From Burkholderiales bacterium (GTDB lineage Bacteria > Pseudomonadota > Gammaproteobacteria > Burkholderiales > Burkholderiaceae_C): a stretch of DNA of 64,000 nucleotides. The notes beneath the pieces are model-generated. The model was not told the origin of the DNA, searched no databases, and was given only the letters and a program-made list of their open reading frames with translations. The stretch spans positions 1 through 64,000 of the forward strand of contig JACPYV010000104.1 of NCBI GenBank assembly GCA_016195825.1, in the 5' to 3' direction. Numbering within the stretch: position 1 is the first letter of the stretch; each line of letters opens with the position of its first letter. Shown piece after piece: positions 43,852 through 52,313 of this stretch. The position numbers and the translations under genes are program-made.

Positions 43852-44730
43852 ATGCAGCGCCCCGCTCTTTCGGCCGTCGCCGAATTGCTCAAGCCCATCA
43901 CCTGGTTTCCGCCGATGTGGGCATTTGGCTGCGGTGTCGTGGCTTCGGGGATGCCGGCCCAGGGCCGCTGGCCGCTGATCGTGGCGGGGGTACTCCTCGC
44001 GGGGCCCTTCGTCTGCGCCACCAGCCAGGCCGTCAATGATTGGTTCGACCGCCATGTCGACGCCATCAACGAGCCGCAGCGCCCCATTCCCTCCGGGCGC
44101 ATGCCCGGCCACTGGGGGCTCTACATTGCCGTCCTCTGGACGCTGCTGTCGCTGCTGCTGGCCTGGCAGCTGGGCATGGCCGGCTTCCTGGCTGCGCTGT
44201 TCGGCCTGCTGCTGGCCTGGGCCTACAGCGCGCCGCCGCTGCGCCTCAAGCGCAACGGTTGGTGGGGCAATGCCGCTTGCGGGCTGTGCTACGAGGGCCT
44301 GGCTTGGATCACCGGTGCGGCGGTCATGGCCATGGGCGAATGGCCAGACGCGCGCTCACTCACGCTGGCCCTGCTCTACAGCCTGGGTGCGCACGGCATC
44401 ATGACGCTGAACGACTTCAAGTCCATGAAGGGCGACCGGCAGATGGGCATCGCCTCGCTGCCTGTCATGCTGGGCGCGTCAGGTGCCGCCTACGTGGCCT
44501 CCGTCGTCATGGCCACGCCGCAGGTCATCGTTGCCCTATTGCTTTGGCACTGGGGTCAAGGCTGGCATGGCCTCGCCGTGGCCGGCCTGCTGGCGGGGCA
44601 GCTGCTGATGATGAGGCGCTTTGTGGCCCAGCCGCTGGCGCGCGCCATCTGGTACAGCGGTGCGGGCGTGCCGCTTTACGTGTCAGGCATGTTGGTCAGT
44701 GCGTTTGCGCTGCGGGGGGTGGTGGCATGA
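43852..44730 (+). CDS. bchG: bacteriochlorophyll synthase (geranylgeranyl/phytyl transferase)
   Basis: UbiA-type membrane prenyltransferase of 292 residues that attaches the isoprenoid tail to bacteriochlorophyllide. It has the first Asp-rich motif in NDWFDRHVDAINEPQRPIPSG, the second in LNDFKSMKGDRQMG, and about eight transmembrane segments. The ATG at 43852 gives the usual start (LLKPITWFPPMWAFGCG); a TTG 24 nt upstream lies past the PpsR site and is less likely. Its stop overlaps the next gene (ATGA). Confidence 0.95.
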   Translation: MQRPALSAVAELLKPITWFPPMWAFGCGVVASGMPAQGRWPLIVAGVLLAGPFVCATSQAVNDWFDRHVDAINEPQRPIPSGRMPGHWGLYIAVLWTLLSLLLAWQLGMAGFLAALFGLLLAWAYSAPPLRLKRNGWWGNAACGLCYEGLAWITGAAVMAMGEWPDARSLTLALLYSLGAHGIMTLNDFKSMKGDRQMGIASLPVMLGASGAAYVASVVMATPQVIVALLLWHWGQGWHGLAVAGLLAGQLLMMRRFVAQPLARAIWYSGAGVPLYVSGMLVSAFALRGVVA

Positions 44731-46055
44731 ACAAGTCCTTCGGTGCCGTCAGCGTGCTGCGGCTGGGCCTGGTGCAGGCCAGCCTGGGGGCCATCGTCGT
44801 GCTCACCACGTCGACGCTGAACCGCGTGATGGTTGTGGAGATGGCCTTGCCGGCGCTGCTGCCTGGCCTCTTGTTGGCGCTGCACTACGTCGTGCAGGTC
44901 AGCCGACCGCGCATGGGCCATGGTTCGGACCTTGGCCAGCGCCGCACGCCGTGGATCATTGGCGGCATGGCCACGCTGGCAGCCGGCGGCTGGCTGGCCG
45001 CGCTGGCCACGGTGTGGATGGGCAGCAGCCCTGCGGCAGGCATTGCGCTGGCTTTGCTGGCCTATATCTTGATCGGCCTGGGCGTGGCCGCAAGCGGCAC
45101 CTCGCTGCTGGTGCTGCTGGCCAAACGTGTGGCCCCTGAGAAGCGCGCTGCGGCGGCCACCACGGTCTGGATCATGATGATCGCCGGCTTCGTCGTGACG
45201 GCCGGCGTCGCGGGCAGCCTGCTCGACCCGTTCTCGGCCGGTCGCCTGCTGTGGGTGGCTGGCGGCGTGGCGTTGTCCGCCGTGGTGCTGACCGTTCTGG
45301 CACTGATCGGGCTGGAAGGGCCTGCGCAGACTGCGGCAGAAACGCAGGCACCGGTCCCCTTCAAGGAGGCGCTCGCCCACGCCTGGGGCGAGCCCCGTGC
45401 GCGCCGCTTCACCATCTTCGTCTTCGTCTCCATGCTGGCCTTCAGCATGCAGGACCTGATCCTGGAGCCCTTCGCCGGCCTGGTGTTCGGGCTCACCCCC
45501 GGCGCCACCACGCAGCTCTCCGGTGCCCAGCACGGCGGCGCGCTGGTCGGCATGCTGCTGGCCGCCGCAGCCGGCAGCCGCTGGGCCGGCCGGCAATGGG
45601 GCACGCTGCGGACCTGGACGGTGTGGGGCTGCGTGGCCTCGGCGCTGGCGCTGAGCGGGCTGGTGTGCGCGGGCCTGGTGGGCCCCGCCTGGCCGCTGCG
45701 GGCGAATGTGTTTGCGCTGGGCCTGTCAACCGGTGCGTTCTCCATCGCCGCCATCGGCTCCATGATGGGCCTGGCCGGCGCCGGTGAGGCCGGCCACGAG
45801 GGCGTGCGCATGGGCCTGTGGGGCGCCGCGCAGGCGATGGCCTTCGCGTTGGGCGGCGTGCTGGGCACGGCGGCCAGCGATCTGACGCGCTGGCTCATCG
45901 CCGACGCCGGCCTGGCCTACGCGCTGGTCTTCCTGCTCGACGCCGGGCTGTTCATCTGGGCGGCCGGACTGGCCGCCCGGATCGATCCGCGGACCCGCGC
46001 CCGGCGGGCCAACTTGGGAGAGCGCTATGAGCCACAGCCAGCCGGTGGACTTTGA
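44727..46055 (+). CDS. PucC-family protein (orf428/Bch2 type)
   Basis: Polytopic membrane protein of 442 residues, 12 predicted helices, related to LhaA and PucC (RLGLVQASLGAIVVLTTSTLNRVMVVEM, HGSDLGQRRTPWIIGG, FSMQDLILEPFAGLVFG). Its position between bchG and bchP matches orf428/bch2 of other purple bacteria, thought to aid pigment delivery to light-harvesting complexes. It overlaps bchG by four bases, and its end overlaps bchP by 29 nt. Confidence 0.88.
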   Translation: MNKSFGAVSVLRLGLVQASLGAIVVLTTSTLNRVMVVEMALPALLPGLLLALHYVVQVSRPRMGHGSDLGQRRTPWIIGGMATLAAGGWLAALATVWMGSSPAAGIALALLAYILIGLGVAASGTSLLVLLAKRVAPEKRAAAATTVWIMMIAGFVVTAGVAGSLLDPFSAGRLLWVAGGVALSAVVLTVLALIGLEGPAQTAAETQAPVPFKEALAHAWGEPRARRFTIFVFVSMLAFSMQDLILEPFAGLVFGLTPGATTQLSGAQHGGALVGMLLAAAAGSRWAGRQWGTLRTWTVWGCVASALALSGLVCAGLVGPAWPLRANVFALGLSTGAFSIAAIGSMMGLAGAGEAGHEGVRMGLWGAAQAMAFALGGVLGTAASDLTRWLIADAGLAYALVFLLDAGLFIWAAGLAARIDPRTRARRANLGERYEPQPAGGL

Positions 46056-47217
46056 TGTCGTGGTCGTCGGCGGCGGCCCCGCCGGCGCGACGGCCGAGGA
46101 TGAGCTGGCCACTCAAGGCCTGCGCGTGCTGCTGCTGGACCGCGCGGGTCGCATCAAGCCCTGCGGCGGCGCGATCCCGCCGCGGCTGATCGCGGACTTT
46201 GCCATCCCCGAGGCCATGCTGGTGGCACGCGCCACGGCCGCGCGCATGATCTCGCCGCAGGCGGTGGCGGTGGACATCCCCATCGAGGGCGGCTTCGTTG
46301 GCATGGTGGACCGCGAGCATTTCGACGAATGGCTGCGTGAGCGCGCCGCCTCGCACGGCGCCCAGCGCCGCGTGGGCAGCTTCGAGCGCCTGGACCGCGA
46401 CCCGGACGGCATTAGCGTCGTGCACTACAGCGCTGATGATGGCGCTGTCAGCCTGCGCGCCCGCGCCGTCATCGGGGCCGACGGTGCCCGCTCGCAGGTG
46501 GCCCAGCAGGCCATCCCGGGCGCGGACAAGGGTCGCTTCGTGTTCGCGTATCACGAGATCGTCGCCGTGCCCGACGAGGCGCCTGCCGGCTACCTGGGCA
46601 GCCGCTGCGAGGTGCACTACCGCGGCGCTCTGTCGCCCGATTTCTATGGCTGGGTGTTCCCGCATGGCGCCAACGTCAGCATCGGTACCGGCAGCGCGGA
46701 CAAGGGCTTCTCGCTGCGCCGCGGCGTCATGCAGCTGCGCGCTGGCGCAGGCCTGGCGCACGCGCGTACGCTGCGCCGTGAGGGCGCGCCCATCCCGATG
46801 AAGCCGCTGCCGCGCTGGGACAACGGCCGCGACGTGGTGCTGGCCGGCGACGCAGCCGGCGTCGTCGCGCCGGCGTCCGGCGAGGGCATCTACTACGCCA
46901 TGCTGGGGGGGCGGCTTGCAGCCGAAGCCGTGCACCTGCTGCTGCAGACCGGCGAAGTGCGTGCGCTCGCCACGGCCCGCAAGCGCTTCATGCGCGAGCA
47001 CGGCCGCGTGTTTTGGATCCTGGGGATGATGCAGCGCTTCTGGTATTCCAGCGACAAGCGCCGCGAGCGGTTTGTGAGCATTTGTCGCGACCGTGACGTG
47101 CAGCAGCTCACCTTCGACGCCTACATGCACAAGCGCCTGGTGCGCGCCCGGCCGATGGCGCACGCCCGCATCTTCTTCAAGGACATGGCGCACCTGCTCG
47201 GACTGGCACGGGTGTGA
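46027..47217 (+). CDS. bchP: geranylgeranyl diphosphate/bacteriochlorophyll reductase
   Basis: Flavoprotein of 396 residues that reduces the geranylgeranyl tail to phytyl. It has the FAD Rossmann motif VVVVGGGPAGATAEDELA (about 11-28), the family KPCGGAIPPRLI, the VIGADGARSQVA block and GDAAGVVAPASGEGIYYAM. It follows the PucC-like gene with a 29-nt overlap and precedes a small membrane protein gene with a 4-nt overlap, so all are in one transcript. Confidence 0.96.
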   Translation: MSHSQPVDFDVVVVGGGPAGATAEDELATQGLRVLLLDRAGRIKPCGGAIPPRLIADFAIPEAMLVARATAARMISPQAVAVDIPIEGGFVGMVDREHFDEWLRERAASHGAQRRVGSFERLDRDPDGISVVHYSADDGAVSLRARAVIGADGARSQVAQQAIPGADKGRFVFAYHEIVAVPDEAPAGYLGSRCEVHYRGALSPDFYGWVFPHGANVSIGTGSADKGFSLRRGVMQLRAGAGLAHARTLRREGAPIPMKPLPRWDNGRDVVLAGDAAGVVAPASGEGIYYAMLGGRLAAEAVHLLLQTGEVRALATARKRFMREHGRVFWILGMMQRFWYSSDKRRERFVSICRDRDVQQLTFDAYMHKRLVRARPMAHARIFFKDMAHLLGLARV

Positions 47218-47528
47218 TGGACCGCCTGAACGAATCCGCGCTGCTGCTGCACTTGGTAGACCTGGTGCTGGCCGTCAGCCTGATCGAATTGCTCTGGCTT
47301 TCGCTGCGTCGGCCGACGGGGCTGGCGAATCTGGCGCCAAATCTGGCCGCCGGGCTGAGCCTGACCCTGGCGCTGCGCCTGAGCCTTGTCGGCGCAGGTG
47401 CCGCCTGGATCGTTCTTTGCCTGGCTGCCGCCGGCGTGTCCCATCTGCTGGACCTGCTGGCGCGCCGCCGTCACCCTGACCTTTTCACACCCACCCAGCC
47501 CATCGGGCAAGGAAGGCAAGTACCATGA
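47214..47528 (+). CDS. small membrane protein of unknown function in the bch operon
   Basis: Protein of 104 residues with three hydrophobic segments (about 10-30, 40-62, 64-84) and a basic C-terminal end. I do not recognise it. It starts at a GTG overlapping the bchP stop, with an ATG as the next codon. It ends 4 nt into the next gene (the HiPIP ATG is at 47525). The tight overlaps on both sides show it is a real part of the operon. A role in pigment enzyme or HiPIP assembly is only a guess. Confidence 0.75.
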   Translation: MMDRLNESALLLHLVDLVLAVSLIELLWLSLRRPTGLANLAPNLAAGLSLTLALRLSLVGAGAAWIVLCLAAAGVSHLLDLLARRRHPDLFTPTQPIGQGRQVP

Positions 47529-47827
47529 GCACACGTCGAAGTTTCATCCGCCTGGTCCCTTTGGCCGGCGCCGGCCTGCTGGCCGGCAAGGCCTGGTCCC
47601 AGGCCATGGTCGACGAGAAGGACCCAACAGCGGTCTCGCTCGGCTACCACGCCGACGCCTCCAAGGTCGACAAGGCCAAGCAGCCCAAGTACGCCGCCGG
47701 CTCTGCCTGCGGCAACTGCGCGCTCTTCCAGGGCAAGGCCGGTGCCGCTGCGGGCCCATGCCCGATCTTTGCCGGCAAGCAGGTGGCCGCCAAGGGCTGG
47801 TGCACCGCGTACGTCAAGAAGCCTTGA
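47525..47827 (+). CDS. hip: high-potential iron-sulfur protein (HiPIP)
   Basis: Periplasmic electron carrier of 100 residues. A Tat-type signal (RRSFIRLVPLAGAGLLAG) is followed by a mature domain whose four Cys (62, 65, 79, 93; ACGNC, GPCPIF, GWCTAYV) bind a high-potential [4Fe-4S] cluster. In Rubrivivax-type phototrophs HiPIP reduces the reaction-centre cytochrome, so its position inside the bch operon ties electron donation to pigment synthesis. It overlaps the upstream small membrane gene by four bases. Confidence 0.95.
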   Translation: MSTRRSFIRLVPLAGAGLLAGKAWSQAMVDEKDPTAVSLGYHADASKVDKAKQPKYAAGSACGNCALFQGKAGAAAGPCPIFAGKQVAAKGWCTAYVKKP

Positions 47828-47847
47828 GTGGCTGAGATCAGCGCCGC

Positions 47848-49134
47848 ATGAGGCTGCTGCCGGCCGATCTCCCCGAGCGTGCCGCTCTCTCGCTGGAGGT
47901 GCATGCGAGACCGTCGGAGCCGCTCGCGGCGCCCGGCCGGGCCAGCTATGTGGCGGTGCTGGTGGACCCCGACGAGCGCGAGCGCGAGCTGGCGCATCTC
48001 ACCCGGCTGTGCCGCGCGCACGGTCAGGCGGCGCCCGCAGCCGATGCGGTGCACTGGAGCGGCCTGATCGGCGCGACACGGCTCAAGTGGGAGCGCCACG
48101 GCGAGTTCTCCAGCTACACCTTGCTGATGGCGGCGCGCGGCCCCGCTCCATTCGCCGACCCCGCGGCGGCCCACCTGCCGCCTGGCTGGCTGGCCGCCGC
48201 GCCTGGCATGACGGTCTACGCCGGCCATGCCGAGCTGCTGCATGCCGAGGACGCACCCACGCTGCCCGACCTGCAGCAACACTTTTTTGCCGGGAACCCC
48301 GTCGTCGGCAGCGCGGTGGGCGATGGCGCGGGCTTGGCCTATTCGGACTTCCTCATCCATGCCGACGGCTTCGGCCGGCTGCTGCTGGTGGACCAGGGCT
48401 TCACGCCGCTGATGGCCGGCCGCATGCTGCAACGCCTGTTCGAGATCGAGGCCTACCGCATGATGGCGCTGCTGGCCTTCCCGGTGGCGCGCCGCCTGTC
48501 GCCGCGCATACTGGCCATCGAGCGTGCGCTGGCCGGTCTCACCGACGACATCGCCAGCGACGGCGGCCGCGACGAAAAGCTGCTGCACGAGCTAACCCGC
48601 CTGGCCGCCGAGGTGGAGAGCGGCCTGTCGGCCAGCCAGTTCCGCTTCGGCGCCGCCCGAGCCTATGCCGAGCTGGTGCGCACGCGCATCGCTGAGCTGC
48701 GCGAGCGGCGCCTCAGCGGCCTGCAATCGCTGGATGAATTCATGTCGCGCCGCTTCGCGCCCGCCGTGGCCACTTGCGCCACCGTGTCGCAGCGCATGCA
48801 CGACCTGTCCGAGCGCGTGGCCCAGGCCAGCCACCTGCTGTCAACCCGCGTCGACATCGCCCGTGAGCATCAGAACCACGCGCTTCTGGCCTCCATGGAC
48901 CGGCGTGCCAAGCTGCAGCTGCGCCTGCAGCAGACGGTCGAAGGGTTGTCCATCGCCGCCATCGTGTACTACATGGCCGGCGTCGTGGGCTATCTGGCCA
49001 AAGGCGGGCGCGCGCTGGGCATGCACCTGGACACCGACCTGTTCGTGGGCCTGAGCGTGCCTTTGCTGGCGCTGCTGGCCTTCACCGCCGTGCACCGGGC
49101 GCGCAAGCATGCCCAGGACTCGGACGCCAACTGA
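47848..49134 (+). CDS. DUF3422 family membrane-anchored protein
   Basis: Protein of 428 residues in the DUF3422 family. A large cytoplasmic N-terminal domain (ADLPERAALSLEVHARPSEPL... KWERHGEFSSYTLL) is followed by a helical region and two C-terminal transmembrane helices (about 368-385 and 395-415, LFVGLSVPLLALLAF). The layout recalls CorA-type proteins but lacks GMN. The function is unknown. It lies between HiPIP (20 nt) and bchI (6 nt), so it is part of the same transcript. Confidence 0.88.
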   Translation: MRLLPADLPERAALSLEVHARPSEPLAAPGRASYVAVLVDPDERERELAHLTRLCRAHGQAAPAADAVHWSGLIGATRLKWERHGEFSSYTLLMAARGPAPFADPAAAHLPPGWLAAAPGMTVYAGHAELLHAEDAPTLPDLQQHFFAGNPVVGSAVGDGAGLAYSDFLIHADGFGRLLLVDQGFTPLMAGRMLQRLFEIEAYRMMALLAFPVARRLSPRILAIERALAGLTDDIASDGGRDEKLLHELTRLAAEVESGLSASQFRFGAARAYAELVRTRIAELRERRLSGLQSLDEFMSRRFAPAVATCATVSQRMHDLSERVAQASHLLSTRVDIAREHQNHALLASMDRRAKLQLRLQQTVEGLSIAAIVYYMAGVVGYLAKGGRALGMHLDTDLFVGLSVPLLALLAFTAVHRARKHAQDSDAN

Positions 49135-49140
49135 GCCCGC

Positions 49141-50160
49141 ATGAGCATGACCTTTCCCTTCTCCGCCATCGTCGCCCAGGACGAGATGAAGCTCGCCATC
49201 CTGATTGCCGCCGTCGAGCCGGCTATCGGCGGCCTGCTCGTGCTCGGCGACCGCGGCACGGGCAAGTCCACCGCCGTGCGCGGCTTGGCCGCGCTGCTGC
49301 CCCGGATGCGCGCCGTGCAGGGCTGCCGCTACCACTGCGACCCGGCCGCGTCTTCGGCCTGCGAGGACTGCGCCCGCCTGAAAGCGGCCGGCCGCATCAA
49401 GACCGAGGAGCTGCCCGTCCCCGTCGTCGACCTGCCGCTGGGCGCCAGCGAGGACCGCGTGTTGGGCGCGCTGGACCTGGAGCGGGCGCTGTCGCAAGGC
49501 ATCAAGGTCTTCGAGCCCGGACTGCTGGCGCGGGCGCACCGGGGCTTTCTGTACATCGACGAGGTCAACCTGCTGGAGGACCACCTGGTCGACCTGCTCA
49601 TCGACGTGGCCGCCTCCGGCGAGAACGTCATCGAGCGCGAAGGCCTGAGCTTGCGCCACCCCGCGCGCTTCGTGCTGGTGGGCAGCGGCAACCCCGAGGA
49701 GGGCGATCTGCGCCCGCAGCTGCTGGACCGCTTTGGCCTGTCGGTCGAGGTGCGCACGCCGACCGCGATCGCCCAGCGCGTGGAGGTCGTGCGCCGCCGC
49801 GACGCCTTCGAGCGCGACCCGGTTGCCTTCACCACGCTTTGGGCCAAGCAGGACATCAAGGTCAGGCGACAGATCCTGCAGGCGCGTGACCGGCTGGCAG
49901 ACACCGTCGTGGGCGACGCGATCCTGCACCGCGCCGCCGAGCTGTGCGTGGCGGTGGGCAGCGACGGCCTGCGCGGCGAGCTCACGCTGATGCGCGCCGC
50001 CCGCGCGCTGGCCGCGCTGCAGGCCGCGCCTGAGGTCACGCAGGAGCACCTGCGCCAGATCGCCGTGCCCGCGCTGCGCCACCGGCTGCGCCGCAACCCG
50101 CTGGACGACACCAGTTCGGGCGAGCGCATTGAGCGCGCCGTCGCCGAGCTGTGGACCTGA
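49141..50160 (+). CDS. bchI: magnesium chelatase subunit I
   Basis: AAA+ ATPase subunit of 339 residues that assembles with BchD to drive Mg insertion by BchH. It has Walker A GDRGTGKS (36-43), Walker B FLYIDEVNLL (136-145), the sensor segment VLVGSGNPEEGDLRPQLLDRFG, and the conserved Cys-rich loop (RYHCDP...CEDC). The ATG follows the DUF3422 stop by 6 nt. Its end overlaps the bchD start by 10 nt. Confidence 0.97.
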   Translation: MSMTFPFSAIVAQDEMKLAILIAAVEPAIGGLLVLGDRGTGKSTAVRGLAALLPRMRAVQGCRYHCDPAASSACEDCARLKAAGRIKTEELPVPVVDLPLGASEDRVLGALDLERALSQGIKVFEPGLLARAHRGFLYIDEVNLLEDHLVDLLIDVAASGENVIEREGLSLRHPARFVLVGSGNPEEGDLRPQLLDRFGLSVEVRTPTAIAQRVEVVRRRDAFERDPVAFTTLWAKQDIKVRRQILQARDRLADTVVGDAILHRAAELCVAVGSDGLRGELTLMRAARALAALQAAPEVTQEHLRQIAVPALRHRLRRNPLDDTSSGERIERAVAELWT

Positions 50161-51917
50161 CCCAGCTCGACCCGGCCCTGCAGGCCGTCTGCCTGCTGGC
50201 CGTCGACCCGCAAGCCCTCGGCGGCCTGTGCTTGCGCGGCCCCGCCGGCCCGGCGCGAGATGCGCTGCTGGCCACCCTGCGCCGCCTGCTACCCGCTGAA
50301 ACCCCCTGGCGCCGCATGCCGCTGCAGATCGATGACGAGTCCCTGCTCGGCGGCCTGGACCTGGGCCTGAGCTTGGCTGCCGGCCGGCCGGTGGCGCAGG
50401 CCGGGTTGCTTGCCGAGGCCGATGGTGGCGTGCTGCTGCTGCCCATGGCTGAGCGCATCGATGCCGGGCTGGCGGCCAAGCTGGCATCCGCGCTGGAGCA
50501 GGGCGCGTCGCGCTTCTGCGTCGTGACGCTGGACGAAGGGCAGTCGGCCGAGGAGCAGTTGCCCGCCAGCCTGCTGGAGCGCCTGGCGCTGATCGCCAGC
50601 CCGGCCGCGCCGGACCTGGCCGCGGGCTTAGACCGGCTGGGCGAGGGGCAGGCGCTGCCGTTTGACCTGGCTGAAGCGCGGCTGCGGTTGGGCACCATCC
50701 CCTACGACGATGCCACCGTGCAGGCGCTATGCGGCACAGCCGCTGCGCTGGGATTGATGTCGCTGCGTGCGCCCTGGCAAGCCTGGCGTACGGCATGCGC
50801 TGCGGCGGCCATCGCGGGGCGCGAGTCGGTCGTGCAGGCCGACGCCGAACTGGCTGCGCGGCTGGTGTTGGCGCCGCGTGCGCGGGCCTTGCCGCAGTCA
50901 CGAGTCGAACCGGAGCCAGCGCCAGACACCGAGTCGTCGGCACGGCCCGAGTCCCACCCGCCGGAGCCTGAGTCCGCCGATGCCTCCCACCACACCGCGC
51001 CCGATCCCACCGACGGCGAGCAGCAGGCCCAGGAACTGCAGGAGCAAATGATCGCTGCCACCCAGGCCGCGATTCCGCCAGGCCTGCTGGCCAGCCTGGC
51101 CGGCGCGCCCGCGAAAGGTGGCGCAGGCGCCGGCCGTCGAGGCGCTGCCGCCCGCCCGGCGCTTAGCGGCCGGCCACTGGCCTCGCGGCGCGGCAGCTTG
51201 CGTGCCGGCAGCCGCCTCGACCTGCTCGCCACGATGCGCGCTGCCATCCCCTGGCAGCGCCTGCGCGGGCTGGAGCGCGAGCAGCAAGGCCTGGGGCCCG
51301 CGGCCACCCGCCTGCTGCTCAAGCGCGACGACTTCCATATCAAGCGCTACCGCCGCCCCACCGAGACGACGACCGTCTTCGTCGTCGACGCCTCCGGCTC
51401 CCAGGCACTGAACCGCCTGGCCGAGGCCAAGGGCGCGGTCGAGCTGCTGCTGGCCGCCTGCTACGTGCGGCGCGACCGCGTGGCGCTGATCGCCTTCCGC
51501 GGCGAAGGTGCCGAGGTGCTGCTGGCGCCCACTCGCTCGCTGGTGCGTGCGCGGCGCTCGCTCTCAGGCCTGCCCGGCGGCGGCGGCACACCGTTAGCCG
51601 CCGGCATCGAGGCCGCGTGGCTGCTGGGCAGCAGCCTCCAGTCGCGCGAGGGCGGCCGGGCGGTGCTCGTCTTCCTGACCGACGCCCGCGCCAACGTGGC
51701 ACGCGACGGAAGTCCCGGCCGTGGCCTCGCCATGCAGGACGCTCTGGCTGCTGCCCAGCGCCTTCGCGCTGCTGGATTGGCCAGCGTGCTCATCGACACC
51801 TCGCCCCGCCCCCAGCCCGCCGCCATGGCGCTGGCGCAGGCCATGGCGGCGCGCTACGTGCCGCTGCCTCAGGGGCAGGCGGCAGATGTTTATGCAGCGG
51901 TGGCTCCGGCGATTTGA
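50151..51917 (+). CDS. bchD: magnesium chelatase subunit D
   Basis: Scaffold subunit of 588 residues. It has a degenerate AAA+ domain (1 to about 235, without a proper Walker A), an acidic Pro-rich linker (about 255-300, EPEPAPDTESSARPESHPPE) and a C-terminal integrin-I/von Willebrand A domain with a MIDAS motif DASGS (413-417). It couples BchI to BchH. The start is a GTG within the end of bchI. The gene is the last of its transcript. After it the synteny breaks: about 8.4 kb of unrelated genes lie before bchO. Confidence 0.95.
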   Translation: MDLTQLDPALQAVCLLAVDPQALGGLCLRGPAGPARDALLATLRRLLPAETPWRRMPLQIDDESLLGGLDLGLSLAAGRPVAQAGLLAEADGGVLLLPMAERIDAGLAAKLASALEQGASRFCVVTLDEGQSAEEQLPASLLERLALIASPAAPDLAAGLDRLGEGQALPFDLAEARLRLGTIPYDDATVQALCGTAAALGLMSLRAPWQAWRTACAAAAIAGRESVVQADAELAARLVLAPRARALPQSRVEPEPAPDTESSARPESHPPEPESADASHHTAPDPTDGEQQAQELQEQMIAATQAAIPPGLLASLAGAPAKGGAGAGRRGAAARPALSGRPLASRRGSLRAGSRLDLLATMRAAIPWQRLRGLEREQQGLGPAATRLLLKRDDFHIKRYRRPTETTTVFVVDASGSQALNRLAEAKGAVELLLAACYVRRDRVALIAFRGEGAEVLLAPTRSLVRARRSLSGLPGGGGTPLAAGIEAAWLLGSSLQSREGGRAVLVFLTDARANVARDGSPGRGLAMQDALAAAQRLRAAGLASVLIDTSPRPQPAAMALAQAMAARYVPLPQGQAADVYAAVAPAI

Positions 51918-52313
51918 GGTTGTGAACGGCTGGTTTGCAGCGGTTGCCGTCCGCCATCTCAATCAGCCGGCTTCACGGTCTCGGCCACAAAGCCGCCATC
52001 GGCTCAGGCATCGACCGGCCGGCACGTTCGGAAGCCCTCATGGCACTGGCCGGTGGGTCTGGCAAGGCAGTGAATGGGTCTGGCGAGCCGACGCAAGTCC
52101 AGGCGGCGCATAGCGGCTGTCGGGCTCGTCGCAAGCTGTTGCGAATTCGGCCCCGTGGTCGAGCATCCGCAAGGCTTCACGGCGGATCTATCTGGCCCAT
52201 CAGTTCCAGCATGCCTACGCGGTGGTGGGGCAAAAGCTGCACTTGCACGATCGCACGCTTTATCCACGCGTCGCGCGCCAGGACCTCAATCCGCCGCTCG
52301 CGGCTCAAGACCG
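51918..52313. other. spacer after bchD, left edge of the inserted segment
   Basis: About 400 bp with no credible gene and no clear terminator for bchD. It contains a 16-mer and 10-mer (51936-51951 and 51960-51969) repeated near 57.4 kb, which may be a dispersed intergenic repeat. Open frames here have no recognisable content. Confidence 0.45.
51936..51969 (+). repeat. direct repeat, copy 1
   Basis: TGCAGCGGTTGCCGTC followed by CAATCAGCCG eight bases later. The same two blocks occur in the same order at 57396-57426. The repeats bracket the Kelch and deacetylase genes. Confidence 0.5.
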
